64,000 bases of DNA from Hymenobacter roseosalivarius DSM 11622 (GCF_900176135.1 NZ_FWWW01000058.1:21465-85464), one strand, 5' to 3'. Positions 38,660 through 48,979 are shown, counted from the first letter of the stretch. Made by a program: numbers and translations. Notes: generated by a model from the letters alone, not told the origin.

Positions 38660-41059
38660 ATGGTAGACTGTCAACTAAAGAACAATGACTGCGGCATAAG
38701 CGCAGTTAAAACCATCTTTAATATTTTCGATCAGGACGTTAGTCGAAAGTATATACAGCAGAACATCTTTTTAGATGAGAAGGGCTCAAGCCTAACCGAT
38801 CTACAGAATTTCCTGCAGCGGCATGAGTTTGCCACAAACCTGCGTGTACTCGATATAAATGCTATTCAATTCAAGCCTTCTGCCTGGCAGGAGCTGTTTC
38901 CTTTTATCATGCCTATCGTGCACGCCAATGGTCTGCACTATGTGGTAGTGGATAAAATGAAAAGCTCTAAGCTGCGGGTGCTCGATCCGGCAAAAGCGAA
39001 TGAGTATTATGTGACAGTATCTGAACTGAAGAAGATGGCCTACTTCAGCAAGAGCTATTGGGACCTGATTCAAATGGAGCAAAAGTTAATGCTGCTCTGT
39101 ACCCAAGAACTGGCCCTCTACAGCGTCAAGCTTGAACAAGCGCTAACTACCAATGACGCTAGCACACTATTTAATAAGCTCACGTACTTCACCTATCTCA
39201 AAGAGAACTTTGGGTTGAGGGACAAAGAGGCTGAGCAAAAATTTTTACACGATCTTCTTTTTAATCAGGATGCCGGTGCACTGCCCAAGCATTTTCGGTC
39301 GCTCAAGGATGCTGAAACCCGCATGATGCTTCAGGCGCCCATCATATTAACAGTCGCGCTGAAGCCATCCAAGCCGCGGCCCGAAGAGGTACTACCCGAT
39401 GCAGCTAAGCCCGAACAAAGTCCCTATCTAACTCTGCTACAAGAACTTGGTCGCAATCGCCAAATTTGGTACATCTACATTTTCGCGGCGCTATTTTCTG
39501 CAATGACAGCCCAATTGGCTGTATTCACCGGCCAAATACTGATTGACTATATTCTGCCTTCTTACCAGCTGAATACGCTCGTTGTATTTGCTATTGGCCT
39601 AGGGGTATTCAAGCTCTTCGACCTGGCCACTAGTCTAAATGTGGCCTTTGTGGGTATCCACATGGGTAATATTCTGGACAAGTACTTTCTAACCCGCTTT
39701 GACGAGAAGCTAAATCAATACTCTCTTCCTTTTATTCAGTCCTTCAAGCGTGGAGACCTGACCGAAAGAATGAGCGATGCCTTCAAACTGAAGGGGTTTT
39801 TTTTGCGCTTTTTCACCAGAATCATTGTCGACGTATTTGTATCGATCTACTCGCTCGCTATTCTCTTCTACATAAATGCTAAGCTTACCCTGATTGTCTG
39901 TGCCGTAATGGCGGCATTTTATGTGTGGTTTCGCTTGGTAACACCTACGCTCAAACGAAATGAGCGGTTGCGCTTTCTGCGTAAGTCTGAATTCTTCACG
40001 AAGATGATTGAAAAGCTGGATGGCATTCAAGTACTGAAGTCGTTCCGCATCGAAGAAACCTACTCGCGCAAACTACTGCAAATCGTGAATCAACTGCTTA
40101 ACGTGCAGTTAACCAACAAGTACGTTGACCTAGTCAACGTCGCAGTGATATCCGTCATCTCTCTGATAGCATCACTGCTGATCATCGTAGCATTAACCAA
40201 AACAGCTATTCAGTCTAATGCCATTTCGCTAGGACAAATCATTACCTACATAGCGCTATCCGAACGGGTATTTTCCGCATTGCGTGGTATTCTATCTGAG
40301 AACCTAACTCTGCAGGAAAATGAGGTAGTGCTCAGACGTTATTTGGATTTTGAGGATGCTTCTGCCACTCGGCCGTCAACTGGTGGTATTGATAAGTTTA
40401 CGATTACTAGTCTGGCTCTCCAAGATCTAGGATTTGGCTACAACCCTCAGAATCTAGTTCTGCATGACGTTTCATTAGAGGCTGAACTCGGCGATAAAAT
40501 CCGCATAGAAGGACAGAATGGTTCAGGAAAAACCACCCTGAGCAAAGTCCTGACGGGGCTTTATGAGCCAGCGTCTGGCCGGATGATGCTTAATGACACA
40601 GATCGACGATTCTTCGATCAGGAGAAAGTCAAGGAGAAGCTAGTGCTTGTTACCAACGAGGATATCCTATTTAATGATACCATCGAGTTTAACATCGCTT
40701 TTGGCCGCAAAGTATCGCCAACTCGCATCATGCAAATGGCCAAAAAAATTGGTTTATATGATTTTATCGCTAGTAAAGAAGAGGGACTAGGCTTCCTCAT
40801 CAATGAAAATGGCCGCAACCTGTCTACTGGTCAGCGCAAAAAGATTTTGCTATTACGCGGGCTTTTCTCCTCTGCTGACGTGCTAATTCTGGACGAAGTG
40901 CTTTCAGGAATTGACGCGGAATCGCGTGTTCAAATTGAAGGCTTACTGGATGAATTTACTAACAAAATTCTGATCGTGATTTCGCATGAGCCTATAGATT
41001 ATATCCGTTTCACTAAGCACTACTACCTAGACCATGGAACATTCGTCGTACCAGCCTAA
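38660..41059 (+). CDS. Peptidase-containing ABC transporter (C39, PCAT)
   Basis: A 799-residue bifunctional exporter. The N-terminal C39 peptidase has its full triad: Cys11 in NNDCGISAV, His93 in GLHYVVV and Asp109 in VLDPAK, so it should cut after double glycine. A linker of about 120 residues precedes six membrane helices (about 270-560). The C-terminal ATPase shows Walker A GQNGSGKTT (618-626), signature LSTGQRKK and Walker B VLILDEVLSG. It cleaves the leader in the cytosol and transports the core. It overlaps the next gene by 26 bp. The ATP-binding sites look functional. Codon use is AT-richer than in the flanking metabolic genes, consistent with transfer of the whole block. Confidence 0.96.
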   Translation: MVDCQLKNNDCGISAVKTIFNIFDQDVSRKYIQQNIFLDEKGSSLTDLQNFLQRHEFATNLRVLDINAIQFKPSAWQELFPFIMPIVHANGLHYVVVDKMKSSKLRVLDPAKANEYYVTVSELKKMAYFSKSYWDLIQMEQKLMLLCTQELALYSVKLEQALTTNDASTLFNKLTYFTYLKENFGLRDKEAEQKFLHDLLFNQDAGALPKHFRSLKDAETRMMLQAPIILTVALKPSKPRPEEVLPDAAKPEQSPYLTLLQELGRNRQIWYIYIFAALFSAMTAQLAVFTGQILIDYILPSYQLNTLVVFAIGLGVFKLFDLATSLNVAFVGIHMGNILDKYFLTRFDEKLNQYSLPFIQSFKRGDLTERMSDAFKLKGFFLRFFTRIIVDVFVSIYSLAILFYINAKLTLIVCAVMAAFYVWFRLVTPTLKRNERLRFLRKSEFFTKMIEKLDGIQVLKSFRIEETYSRKLLQIVNQLLNVQLTNKYVDLVNVAVISVISLIASLLIIVALTKTAIQSNAISLGQIITYIALSERVFSALRGILSENLTLQENEVVLRRYLDFEDASATRPSTGGIDKFTITSLALQDLGFGYNPQNLVLHDVSLEAELGDKIRIEGQNGSGKTTLSKVLTGLYEPASGRMMLNDTDRRFFDQEKVKEKLVLVTNEDILFNDTIEFNIAFGRKVSPTRIMQMAKKIGLYDFIASKEEGLGFLINENGRNLSTGQRKKILLLRGLFSSADVLILDEVLSGIDAESRVQIEGLLDEFTNKILIVISHEPIDYIRFTKHYYLDHGTFVVPA

Positions 41060-42266
41060 TAATATAGCTATCAGGCTGATTAAGGTGTTTTGTGGCCTGC
41101 TGATCGGCTTTCTAGTCATCTTTCTTGGTTTATTATTCTTCTTGCATATCAATGAGACCATTGATTTTAAAGAGGGAGAGATTTACTCTCGCAACCCACA
41201 ATCCGTAATTCGTACGCCAACTGATGTACGTGTGCTGAAGGTGCTAGTGCAGGAAGGTGATAATGTTAGTCAGGGCGATACACTGTTCGTACTGGAAAAC
41301 AAACGTGTAGAATATGACTATGCAACAACGCGGGAAGAAGTTGGGCTGACAGAAAACAAAATCGCTGTTGCCGAACGGATGTTAGCATACACACGGGAGC
41401 GACGCGCTACGTTGGAGCGTCTGCGCAATATCCAAGAACAGACCTACAACGCCGACCGCCAGCAAATTGAGCGCGAGATGCGCACGCTGGCCGCGGCAAG
41501 AGGTTATGCTGAACAGCAAAGTGCAATCAGTAAGGATCAGTATCGAACCGACTCTCTTCTCTATGCCCAAAAGGCACTGTCCCGCCTCGAAGCTGTTGAA
41601 TCGAAAAGCCGTAGCCTGCTCAAACGCAAGGAGGCGGCGGAGACACGCGCCTCCTATGAGGAGAAGCGTGCTCGTCTGACTAGTCTTTTACAGAATTACA
41701 AGCAGCAGATCACGACCCTAGACATTGATTTAAATTCGCTGCAACAAGACGAACAGGCGAAGCAGCGTGAATTGCTGGATCTGCGTTCTCAGCTTTCCAG
41801 CAAGCGTAACTCAGCAGTAGTATTAGGCGACGCGGCTAACCAACTAATTGTACGGGCACCAGTTGCGGGCAACGTTATTAATATATATAACGACCGACAA
41901 AAAACGGAACTGCTCGATCGAAATCAGCCCTTGGCAGTAATTGCCCCCCACCAAGAGCAATTCTACGCAAAGGTCATTTTGCCCGAGCGAGAACTGGCCT
42001 ACGTACGACTCGGCCAGCCTGTGAATTTGAAGATTAATGCCTATTACCACTACCAGTACGGGGCTATTCGCGGGCGGGTATCATTTATCTCACCATCGAA
42101 TGTAAATGATCAGTTTTTTACCATCGTCCAACTAACCGGCCGTCCTCGCTTTCCTCTCAAAGCTGGCTATAAGCTTAAAGGTGAGATAATTACTAATCAG
42201 TATACTCTACTCCGATACGGAGTGAAAAAGTTATTCGATAAAATCGACACCTACGATGCGGTCTAA
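41034..42266 (+). CDS. HlyD-family membrane fusion protein
   Basis: A 410-residue periplasmic adaptor. One N-terminal membrane helix (residues 15-38, VFCGLLIGFLVIFLGLLFF) is followed by a lipoyl/biotinyl-like half (VRVLKVLVQEGDNVSQGDTL). A long coiled-coil hairpin of about 150 residues rich in Glu, Arg and Gln comes next, then the second lipoyl half (LIVRAPVAGNVINIY) and a beta-barrel/membrane-proximal domain (EQFYAKVILPERELAYVRLG). It links the C39 ABC exporter in the inner membrane to the outer-membrane channel. The start codon lies inside the transporter gene, and its own stop overlaps the channel gene by 11 bp, so the three genes are tightly coupled. Confidence 0.93.
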   Translation: MEHSSYQPNNIAIRLIKVFCGLLIGFLVIFLGLLFFLHINETIDFKEGEIYSRNPQSVIRTPTDVRVLKVLVQEGDNVSQGDTLFVLENKRVEYDYATTREEVGLTENKIAVAERMLAYTRERRATLERLRNIQEQTYNADRQQIEREMRTLAAARGYAEQQSAISKDQYRTDSLLYAQKALSRLEAVESKSRSLLKRKEAAETRASYEEKRARLTSLLQNYKQQITTLDIDLNSLQQDEQAKQRELLDLRSQLSSKRNSAVVLGDAANQLIVRAPVAGNVINIYNDRQKTELLDRNQPLAVIAPHQEQFYAKVILPERELAYVRLGQPVNLKINAYYHYQYGAIRGRVSFISPSNVNDQFFTIVQLTGRPRFPLKAGYKLKGEIITNQYTLLRYGVKKLFDKIDTYDAV

Positions 42267-43584
42267 TGGTTGGGCTTTTTTGGTCTTTATTGTGTTGCTC
42301 CTTATAGTCCGTCAGGGCAAAGGGCAGCAGGTGCTTCCCTATGAAGACTGCGTAAAACGGGCATTACAGCAGAACCTACTGATGAAAAGGGCGCTCCTCG
42401 ACCTAGAAGCCTCTACTGTGCGTCTGAAGACTCAGAAAGCAGATATGTTGCCGAGGCTCAATGGCTCCTTGCGCAACAATAATTCCGTAGGCAGAAGTGT
42501 CGATCCACTAACGAATGAGTTTATCAACCGTAAGTTCAACTCAGTCAGTGGGTCGGCAGGGTCTTCCGTTTATTTATTTCAGGGCTTTAAGACAGCTAAT
42601 GCTATTAAGGCTGCTAAGCAGGAAGTGGAGCAAAATACGGATCAGTTACAGGCATTAAAAAATGATATAACGGTTGATGTCGCTTTGGTATATATCCGCA
42701 TTAATTACTTGCTAGAACTTATCAAAAGCCGGCAGCAGCAAGTTGAATCTAGTGCCGATCTAGTGCGTCTGACAAGACTAAAGCTTAAAGCAGGGAGGGT
42801 GTCGGAAAGCGCTTTGTATAAGTTGCTGTCGCAGCAGGCTACGGAGCAATTAAATTTAGTAAACAGTCAAAATGAGTTGAGCCTAGCTTACCTGGACCTG
42901 CGACAAATCCTAAATGCTCCACCATTAGATGAAATTCTTATTAAACCCTTAACCTATAATTCTTTAGCAGAGATTGATTTTCAGGCGCCAATAATTGAGG
43001 AGGTAATAACAGCAGTGGAAGCGCAGCCAGCGTTAATGGCGAAACAGCATAACGCCGCTCGACTCTATCATCAAATTGCCGTCATCCGTGCTGACAAGTA
43101 TCCTTCCTTACAATTGACGGGCTCCTTAGGATCAAATTATAGCAATACGAATGAGGTATTCGATTTCCGCAGGCAGTTTAATAATAACATGTACTATGGA
43201 ACTGGGCTAGCCCTGACAATCCCATTATTCAATAGTTTTCGCTACAACCTGCTTATCCGGGAAAGCCGCCTGCGTTATCAGCAGAGTTTATTAGATTCTG
43301 ATATAGAACGCAACCGCTTAACTAAAGTCGTACAACAAGCCATCGCCGATGCTCAAGCCGCTAACCAAAGTTGGAATGCCGCGCGGAAAGCTGAGGAATT
43401 TGCTCGCAAGGGTTATGAAGCTGATCTATTAAAGTATAGGTACGGTACAATCTCCGTTTTTGAGCTCAATCAAGCTAAAACTACTTATGTAAATGCACAA
43501 ACCGACTTATTTAGAGCTAAATACGAACTGATTTTGCGCTCTAAGCTAGTCGGGTTTTACCAAGGCCGGCCGCTGGTACTGTAG
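42256..43584 (+). CDS. TolC-like outer-membrane efflux channel
   Basis: A 442-residue TolC-family protein with an N-terminal signal peptide (WAFLVFIVLLLIVRQGKG). It has two repeats of long alpha-helical and short beta-strand parts. Typical features are YEDCVKRALQQNLLMKRALL at the start, the outer-membrane strand region SVGRSVDPLTNEF, VALVYIRINYLLELI, and the second-half LTIPLFNSFRYNLLIRESRL with YRYGTISVFELNQAKTTYVN near the end. It completes a type I secretion conduit from cytosol to outside for the small peptide. It is the last gene of the operon. No terminator is evident before the following IS debris. Confidence 0.94.
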   Translation: MRSNGWAFLVFIVLLLIVRQGKGQQVLPYEDCVKRALQQNLLMKRALLDLEASTVRLKTQKADMLPRLNGSLRNNNSVGRSVDPLTNEFINRKFNSVSGSAGSSVYLFQGFKTANAIKAAKQEVEQNTDQLQALKNDITVDVALVYIRINYLLELIKSRQQQVESSADLVRLTRLKLKAGRVSESALYKLLSQQATEQLNLVNSQNELSLAYLDLRQILNAPPLDEILIKPLTYNSLAEIDFQAPIIEEVITAVEAQPALMAKQHNAARLYHQIAVIRADKYPSLQLTGSLGSNYSNTNEVFDFRRQFNNNMYYGTGLALTIPLFNSFRYNLLIRESRLRYQQSLLDSDIERNRLTKVVQQAIADAQAANQSWNAARKAEEFARKGYEADLLKYRYGTISVFELNQAKTTYVNAQTDLFRAKYELILRSKLVGFYQGRPLVL

Positions 43585-43969
43585 CTGTAGGTCAGTGCTC
43601 TACTGGCCCTGCAGCAAGGGCGCATCGACGGGTATAGCTTCCTGCAGTTTCCCACGGCGCGGGCGCGGGGGTCTTTCACGGCTGATCCGTGGGAGTTGCT
43701 CGGCCCTGACCCAAGCGAGGCAATTCCTCACTCAGCCCGCCAGGTTTGCACCCGGCGATGCCGCGAACTTCCTGATATTGCAGCAGTCGCCCGTCGCCAT
43801 CTTCCACAACAGCCGCTCGATCCAATGACTAGTGGGTTGCCTTTCTATTTTTACTTCAAGCGCCAGGCCACTACAGCACCAGTGCGTGCCTCGGTGGGTG
43901 GCTAATCCATCTGTTGAGGTGGTTTCATTAAGTCAGCCTAAGCAAGTCTCCTGAGCCATTGATTTACTA
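43585..43969. other. Gene-free stretch after the export operon
   Basis: GC content rises abruptly after 43585. Frames such as 43595-43828 and 43696-43905 have a faint coding look but no recognisable product and may be debris of another gene. The right border is the inverted repeat of the IS5-like element. Confidence 0.4.
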
Positions 43970-44632
43970 GAGTGTGTGGACAGTGATGAGTAGTTTGCAG
44001 GATGCGACGACATGAACTTACAGAACGCGAATGGCGCCTAATCGAACCGCACACGCTGGGCAAACCGGGCACGGCCGGGGGCACGGGCCACAACAACCGG
44101 CTGTTTGTCAACGCCGTGGTGTGGCGCATTCGCACCGGGGTGCCGTGGCGCGACCTGCCCGAGCGATTCGGTAAATGGAATTCAGTGGCCCGCCGGTTCC
44201 GCCGCTGGGCCCAAGCCGGGGCGGTTTCACGACCAAGGTCTACGCCGTCGTTGACGCGCTCGGCAACGGCGTCCACCTCGACCTGACGCCGGGCCAGCAA
44301 GCCGATTGCTTGCTCGTGCCCGACCTACTGGCGGCCTTGCCGCAAGAGCCGGGCAAGGTGGTGGCCGACAAGGCCTACGACACCAGCGCCGTGCTGCAAA
44401 GCATTGCCGCCCACCAAGCCGAGCAGGTCATTCCGCCGAAAAGCAACCGGAAAGTGCCACGCGACTACGACGAGAATCTCTACGATGACCGCAATAAAAT
44501 TGAACGCTTCTTCAGCCGCTTGAAGCAGTCACGGGCCTTTGCCACGCGCTACGATAAAACGGCGCTTTCCTTTTTAGCCGTCGCCCATATCGTCGTCGCA
44601 CTCGATTGGCTGCGATGACCGTCCACACACTC
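43970..44632 (+). mobile_element. IS5-family element with internal deletion
   Basis: Inverted ends GAGTGTGTGGACAGT (left, 43970) and ACCGTCCACACACTC (right, ending 44632) differ at one position, and TA flanks both sides. Inside, a transposase starts at 44002 (RRHELTEREWRLIEPHTLGK, the DUF4096 domain) and runs to RRFRRWAQAG at about 44220. It then jumps directly to the GGFTTKVYAVVDALGN segment in another frame and continues to 44618 (VVADKAYDTSAVL, YDDRNKIERFFSRLKQSRAF with the late Glu). About 45-55 residues holding the first catalytic aspartate are missing, so the element is a non-autonomous deletion derivative. Confidence 0.85.
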
Positions 44633-44720
44633 TAGACGCCACTTGGGGATTTTTATTCGTGTTATTTGGCCTAGGTAACGGGTCGCCCACTAGTTGTAGC
44701 TCTGTCCCATTATACCCTCG

Positions 44721-46332
44721 TGGCTGTTGCAGAATCCAGTGTCTGTTTACCGTTTGGGTGCGTAGAAGGAGGATGCAAGGAAAGAAGCACTTCACCGATA
44801 AAGTGGTGACTCGCTTTCGGCTCTCCGAGCGGGTCCCCGCACACAACTTCTATCGGCAGTTAGCCGAGTTGATAGACTGGCGTTTTCTCTACGAGGAAAC
44901 CCAAGCGCTTTACAGCCACACGGGGCAACCCTCGCTCGACCCGGTCGTGTTTTTCAAGCTCGTGCTCGTGGGCCGGTTGGAAAACCTGGTCAGCGACCGG
45001 CGGCTGGTCGAGCACTGTGCCTTACGGCTCGACATTCTCTACTTCCTGGGCTACGAGGTGGATGAGGAGTTACCCTGGCATTCCACCATCAGCCGCACCC
45101 GGCAGTTCTACCCCACGGCCATCTTTGAGCGTCTGTTTGACCATGTCTTTGCCCAGTGCGTAGCACAGGGCCTCGTCGCGGGCGATACGCAAGCGCTGGA
45201 TTCGGCGCCCGTCAAGGCCAATGCCTCGCTGGAGAGTGTAGTGCCCAAGCAGGTGGCGGTTATCTCGTCCCCCTACCTAGCCGAAACAGCGCCCGACAGC
45301 CGTCCGGTCCCGGCTCCCGGATCAATCGTCACTGCCCCTGCGCATCAATTGCGCAGCTTGGCGGCGCTGCAGGCTAAGCGCGCGACCCAGGTTGGGGCCC
45401 CGGGAGCGCAGCATCCCCACGCGCGCTTGCTGAGCAACAAAACCCACTACAGTCCCACCGATCCCGACGCGCGCATCTCCGTCAAGCCCGGCAAAGCCCG
45501 GGCCCTGAACTATCGCTGCAGCCTGGCCGTGGACACGGCCCAGGGCGTGATCAGCCACGTGCAAGCGGATTTCGCCGACAGCCGCGATAGTGTGTATCTG
45601 CCTGTCCTGACCCAACGCGTGCAGCAACGCTTGGCAGCCAACGACCTGCGGCTGCTGGATCTGCTGGCGGATGCGGGCTACTCCACGGGCTCGAATTACG
45701 CCTTTCTCGAGCAACGCGGCAGCACGCCCTGGATTCCGGTGCACGGGCCTTACAAGCCCGAAATCGAAGGCTTTCCGTATGACCCCGTCGCCGATCATTT
45801 CACCTGTCCGGCCGGCAAGCAACTGCCCTTCCAGAAGTACACGACGGATCCGAATGGCGGCTGGCAGAAGTACTACCGCGCGCCCTACTAGGACTGTAAG
45901 CAGTGCCCGCGCAAACCCCTCTGTGTGCCCAAGAGCCAGTGCCGGCACATCACCCGCACGGCTTATGATTCGGCCTACAAACGGGCCGTGACGCGGCAGC
46001 GAAGTCCGCAAGGGAGACGCATGAAACGGCTGCGCCACAGCACGGTGGAGCCCGTGTTCGGCAGCTTGATTCATCACTATGGGCTGCGCCGGATCGGCAT
46101 GCGCGGCCAAGCGGGAGCTCACAAGGCAATGCTCCTGGCCGCGATGGCCTACAACTTGAAGAAGCTGCTCAACCACCGGCCCACCCAGTTCTTGAGCGTG
46201 GCACTAGCCCTGCCCAAACCACCCCCACCACCTAGTACCCTCCCTTTTCAGCTTCGAACCAAGCGCCGCGGCCTCCAACGCCAGCAGGTACAAGGCTGAG
46301 ACAGATGGATGCGGGGAGTTCTGCAACAGCCA
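44721..46332 (+). mobile_element. IS1182-family insertion sequence, copy 2
   Basis: Ends TGGCTGTTGCAGAA (from 44721) and its complement (to 46332) enclose one transposase gene. The hexamer CCCTCG occurs on both sides (44715-44720 and 46333-46338) and looks like the target duplication, so this copy inserted as a unit. Confidence 0.88.
44773..46299 (+). pseudogene. IS1182-family transposase, single amber stop
   Basis: One frame from ATG 44773 to TGA 46299 encodes a 508-codon DDE transposase. It contains FFKLVLVGRLENLVSDRRL, the aspartate in VAGDTQALDSAPVKA, LLADAGYSTGSNY, the zinc-finger-like DCKQCPRKPLC and the late glutamate in VEPVFGSLIHHYGLRR. The only defect is TAG 45889-45891 (RAPY-stop-DCKQ). 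The related copy at 31525 has Gln there (RAFYQDCQHC), which shows directly that CAG became TAG. The context is CTAGG, so the change is CCAGG to CTAGG. The truncated product would lack the last catalytic residue. Otherwise it is less damaged than copy 1. Confidence 0.9.
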
Positions 46333-46333
46333 C

Positions 46334-46699
46334 CCTCGTTTTATGAGGCGAGCAGTAGCTAGACAAAAAGTGGACTTCGCTGTCTAGTTCCGTGCTTTTT
46401 ATTACCGTCTCATAAATCAACGCGTCATCTCGGGACTGTCAAATGAGATAGTGAGACCCTTACAGTAATTTTCCGCCCCGTTGTAACGAGAACCCCATCT
46501 TAAACTACCTAATTCTCAGGGTTTACTGTGATTGGAAATGACAATGAGTTATCGTATATTCCCTATGGATTATCTATTAGCGCGCAGCTAGGAAGTAACT
46601 ACCAGACTTCGCTGGCGAGTAAAACGAATGTATCCAGTAGGGATACGGAAGTGTAGTAAGCTCTAGCCTGAGCCAGCCAATTCCTTAGGTACAGGAATC
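46334..46699. other. Intergenic, upstream of the lipoprotein gene
   Basis: No gene recognised. It is AT-richer than the flanking IS and should contain the promoter of the gene at 46700. I see no clear promoter boxes. Confidence 0.4.
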
Positions 46700-47617
46700 A
46701 TGCATACGATCAAGATTAGTACTCCAACGCCGGCTCGCCGAGGGTGGCTAGCTACTAGTTTCTCCATCCTGAGACATTTTTTACTTTATTGTCTGCTGCC
46801 AGTGGTAGCTGGATTAGTCAGTTGCGAGAACGAGGCAGACCCTCAACCAATTACTCTGCCACCTACCGTGGTCGAGAGAACGGTCCCTGTCCAGAACGGA
46901 GTTGGCCAGCCGCTAGTAAACTTTGTCTTTACCCAAACGACAACCACGGTCGCACCCGGCAAGGCTACTGCTGTGTTGGACGTGCAGGTCCAAAACGTTT
47001 CCAGCTGTACACTCAGCTTTCCCTACACGATTACAGTAGGCTCAACTGATGTCAACAATTCTCCTGTCAACAATATAGTCAACTATAAGCTACAAGGATC
47101 GGTGGCTAATCTACCCGTCAATACAACGGTAGAAGTCCATCATCAAGTTTCGACCACTCCTGCTGATTTTAGACAGGTTAGTATCAGCATCACGCCAATT
47201 GGGCTAGTTAAGTATGCTGACTGTCCCATTCCAGCAGGGCTTTGGACGGGACAATATCTGGTTTCTGCCGACACCTGGGATTACGAGCGAGACGAAGAAC
47301 GGGGTGCTACACAATTAACCATTCCGGCTACCGGCCCCTTGGAACTAGCATTCACGGGCTATAATTCGTTCGGGCAACTCAGTGGCATGACCACAAAAGT
47401 GACTGGAACCCTGAATGAGGCCCATGAATTTACTGGCAGCGGACAAACGAGCTTTGATAATGAGGTTATTGGTAGTATCAAAATGAGCGGCTTGATATCA
47501 CCTACCAGCCCTGATCCACTAACAGGGAAGAAAAGGCTCAGTGTTGGTCTAATAATCGGGTATACCGAGATCTCAAAAAACCTTATTGCTCTTACTAGCA
47601 TTGTCACAATGCAGTAG
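46700..47617 (+). CDS. Lipoprotein of unknown function, paralogue of the one at 49098
   Basis: A 305-residue lipoprotein: a long basic N-terminus, a hydrophobic signal (LLYCLLPVVAGLVSC) with the lipobox Cys at residue 42, then a Pro/Thr linker. Two beta-rich halves follow. The first (about 60-170) has VPVQNGVGQPLVNFVFTQTT and SSCTLSFPYTITV and looks like an immunoglobulin-type sandwich. The second (about 180-300) starts GLWTGQYLVSADTWDYE and resembles a small barrel or lipocalin-like fold. I do not recognise the family. A clear paralogue lies at 49098-49997 on the other strand with much higher GC. It was probably acquired separately, because its codon use is AT-rich for this genome. An IS3 begins 17 bp after it. 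Confidence 0.8.
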   Translation: MHTIKISTPTPARRGWLATSFSILRHFLLYCLLPVVAGLVSCENEADPQPITLPPTVVERTVPVQNGVGQPLVNFVFTQTTTTVAPGKATAVLDVQVQNVSSCTLSFPYTITVGSTDVNNSPVNNIVNYKLQGSVANLPVNTTVEVHHQVSTTPADFRQVSISITPIGLVKYADCPIPAGLWTGQYLVSADTWDYERDEERGATQLTIPATGPLELAFTGYNSFGQLSGMTTKVTGTLNEAHEFTGSGQTSFDNEVIGSIKMSGLISPTSPDPLTGKKRLSVGLIIGYTEISKNLIALTSIVTMQ

Positions 47618-47633
47618 ACCGAAGGCTATACCG

Positions 47634-48873
47634 TGAGGTGGTCTAGCTAAGCCGGACAGAGGTGGGACGTGGTTTGAAGGTGGGTTTTGAAGTGGTTGGG
47701 CGCGAGGTAACCGAGCGAAGAATGACGTCGTTCGGCGTTGTAAGTGGCGATGTGGTGGCTGATTTCAAGCTTGGCTTCGGCCAAGCCTGGGAAACTTCTG
47801 CCATCGAGTAATTCGGCCTTAAAGCGGCTCCAAAAGGATTCGGCGTGGGCGTTGTCATAGCAGTTGCCACGCCTGCTCATGCTTTGCAGTGCGCCATTTT
47901 GCGCGAGTAAGTCTTTGAGGCGGGTGGCCGTGTACTGGCTGCCCTGGTCGGAGTGCACGGCCAGGGCGCGGCGCAGCGCCTCGCTGACCAGGTCTTCCGG
48001 CATGGTGTCACGTACGTCCTACGTGCCGCCCCGGCGTCACCAAAGCCCACGACCTTGCGCGAGCAGCGGTCGAGCCACACAGCCAGGTACAACCAGCCGC
48101 CGCCCTAGCGGGGCAGGTAGGTGATGTCGCCCACCCACACCCGGTTGGGGACGGTAGGGGCCGGCTGGCCGAGCACCCGGTTGGGGGCGGCGCGCACGGC
48201 CGGGTCCGAGTCGGTGGTGCGGGGCACAAACGAACGGGGCTGCTGGGCGCGCAGGCCGTAGGCCTTCAGCACCCGGCGGATGCGCCAACGGCCCACCCGG
48301 TGGCCTTCGGCCTGCACTTCCACCCGCAGCTGGCGGGTGCCGTAGCGCTGGCTGTGCTGGCTAAACGCTTTGCGTACCGCTACTTGCCAGGCCGGCTCAA
48401 CTGTCGGCCGCTGCCGGCGGTGCTGCCAGGCATAATAGGCTGCCGGGGCCACGCGCAGCACCTGGCAGAGTTGGCGCACGGGCACCTGAGCGGCCCGCTC
48501 GGCGATGTGCTGGTAGGTGCTCACGACGTCGGCTGGCTGAAGATGACCGAGGCTTTTTTAACATATCGAGTTCCTGCTCGGCCCGCTTGAGGCGGGCCCG
48601 CAAGGCACGCACCTCCGGGTCGCGGGCCACCTCCCTACTGCCCACCTCGGCCACCACCTGGGCCTGCTGCCAGCGGTAAAGCAGCTTGGGGCTGATGCCT
48701 AACTGCCGGGCCGCTGCCTGGGTGCTGCGGCTCTCGCTGGCCAGGCGCTGGGCCTCCGCTTTAAACGCCTCATCGTAGGTACGCCGTTTGTCGGGCGACG
48801 CCCCGCTGGATTTGCTTGCCATAACAGAAGAAATAGTCGTCCTTCTTCTGTCCGTCATCCCTAAACCACCTCA
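47634..48873 (-). mobile_element. IS3-family insertion sequence with defective orfAB
   Basis: Imperfect inverted ends starting TGAGGTGGT (47634) and ending ACCACCTCA (48873) bound 1240 bp. orfA starts at 48822 (MASKSSGASPDKRRTYDEAF, helix-turn-helix, then a leucine zipper ending EQELDMLKK). A run of six A where seven are needed shifts the frame before its stop at 48521. orfB starts with GTG 48524, overlapping that stop, and shows WVGDITYLP, an amber at 48105-48107 (LPR-stop-GGGWLYLAVW, Gln expected), a small insertion near 48020-48045, then HSDQGSQY and the AESFWSRFKAEL glutamate, ending 47647. Each defect alone would prevent normal orfB expression. Confidence 0.87.
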
Positions 48874-48877
48874 CTTG

Positions 48878-48979
48878 ATAGCGGTCTGCAACAAACTCCT
48901 CAAGCAAGCCTTCGCCATTGTCAAATCCGGCGTGCCCTACCAAGCTGATTTTACGTCAAAACTTGCCTGCAATGCTTGA
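48878..48979 (+). pseudogene. 3' remnant of an IS110-family transposase
   Basis: Thirty residues (AVCNKLLKQAFAIVKSGVPY followed by QADFTSKL) match the C-terminus of the intact transposase at 28176-29165 nearly exactly. TTGACTTTTAAC follows, as at the corresponding IS end (28164-28176). The rest of the IS has been removed, apparently by the IS3 inserted just to the left. Confidence 0.85.

Noticed and set aside
43595..43905. Small genes after the TolC-like channel
   Set aside because: Overlapping frames on the same strand, none with a credible start or family; probably debris.
48397..48858. Programmed frameshift between IS3 orfA and orfB at the A-run
   Set aside because: The A-run lies before the natural end of orfA and needs one more A to keep that frame; with the additional amber in orfB, decay explains it better than programmed slippage.
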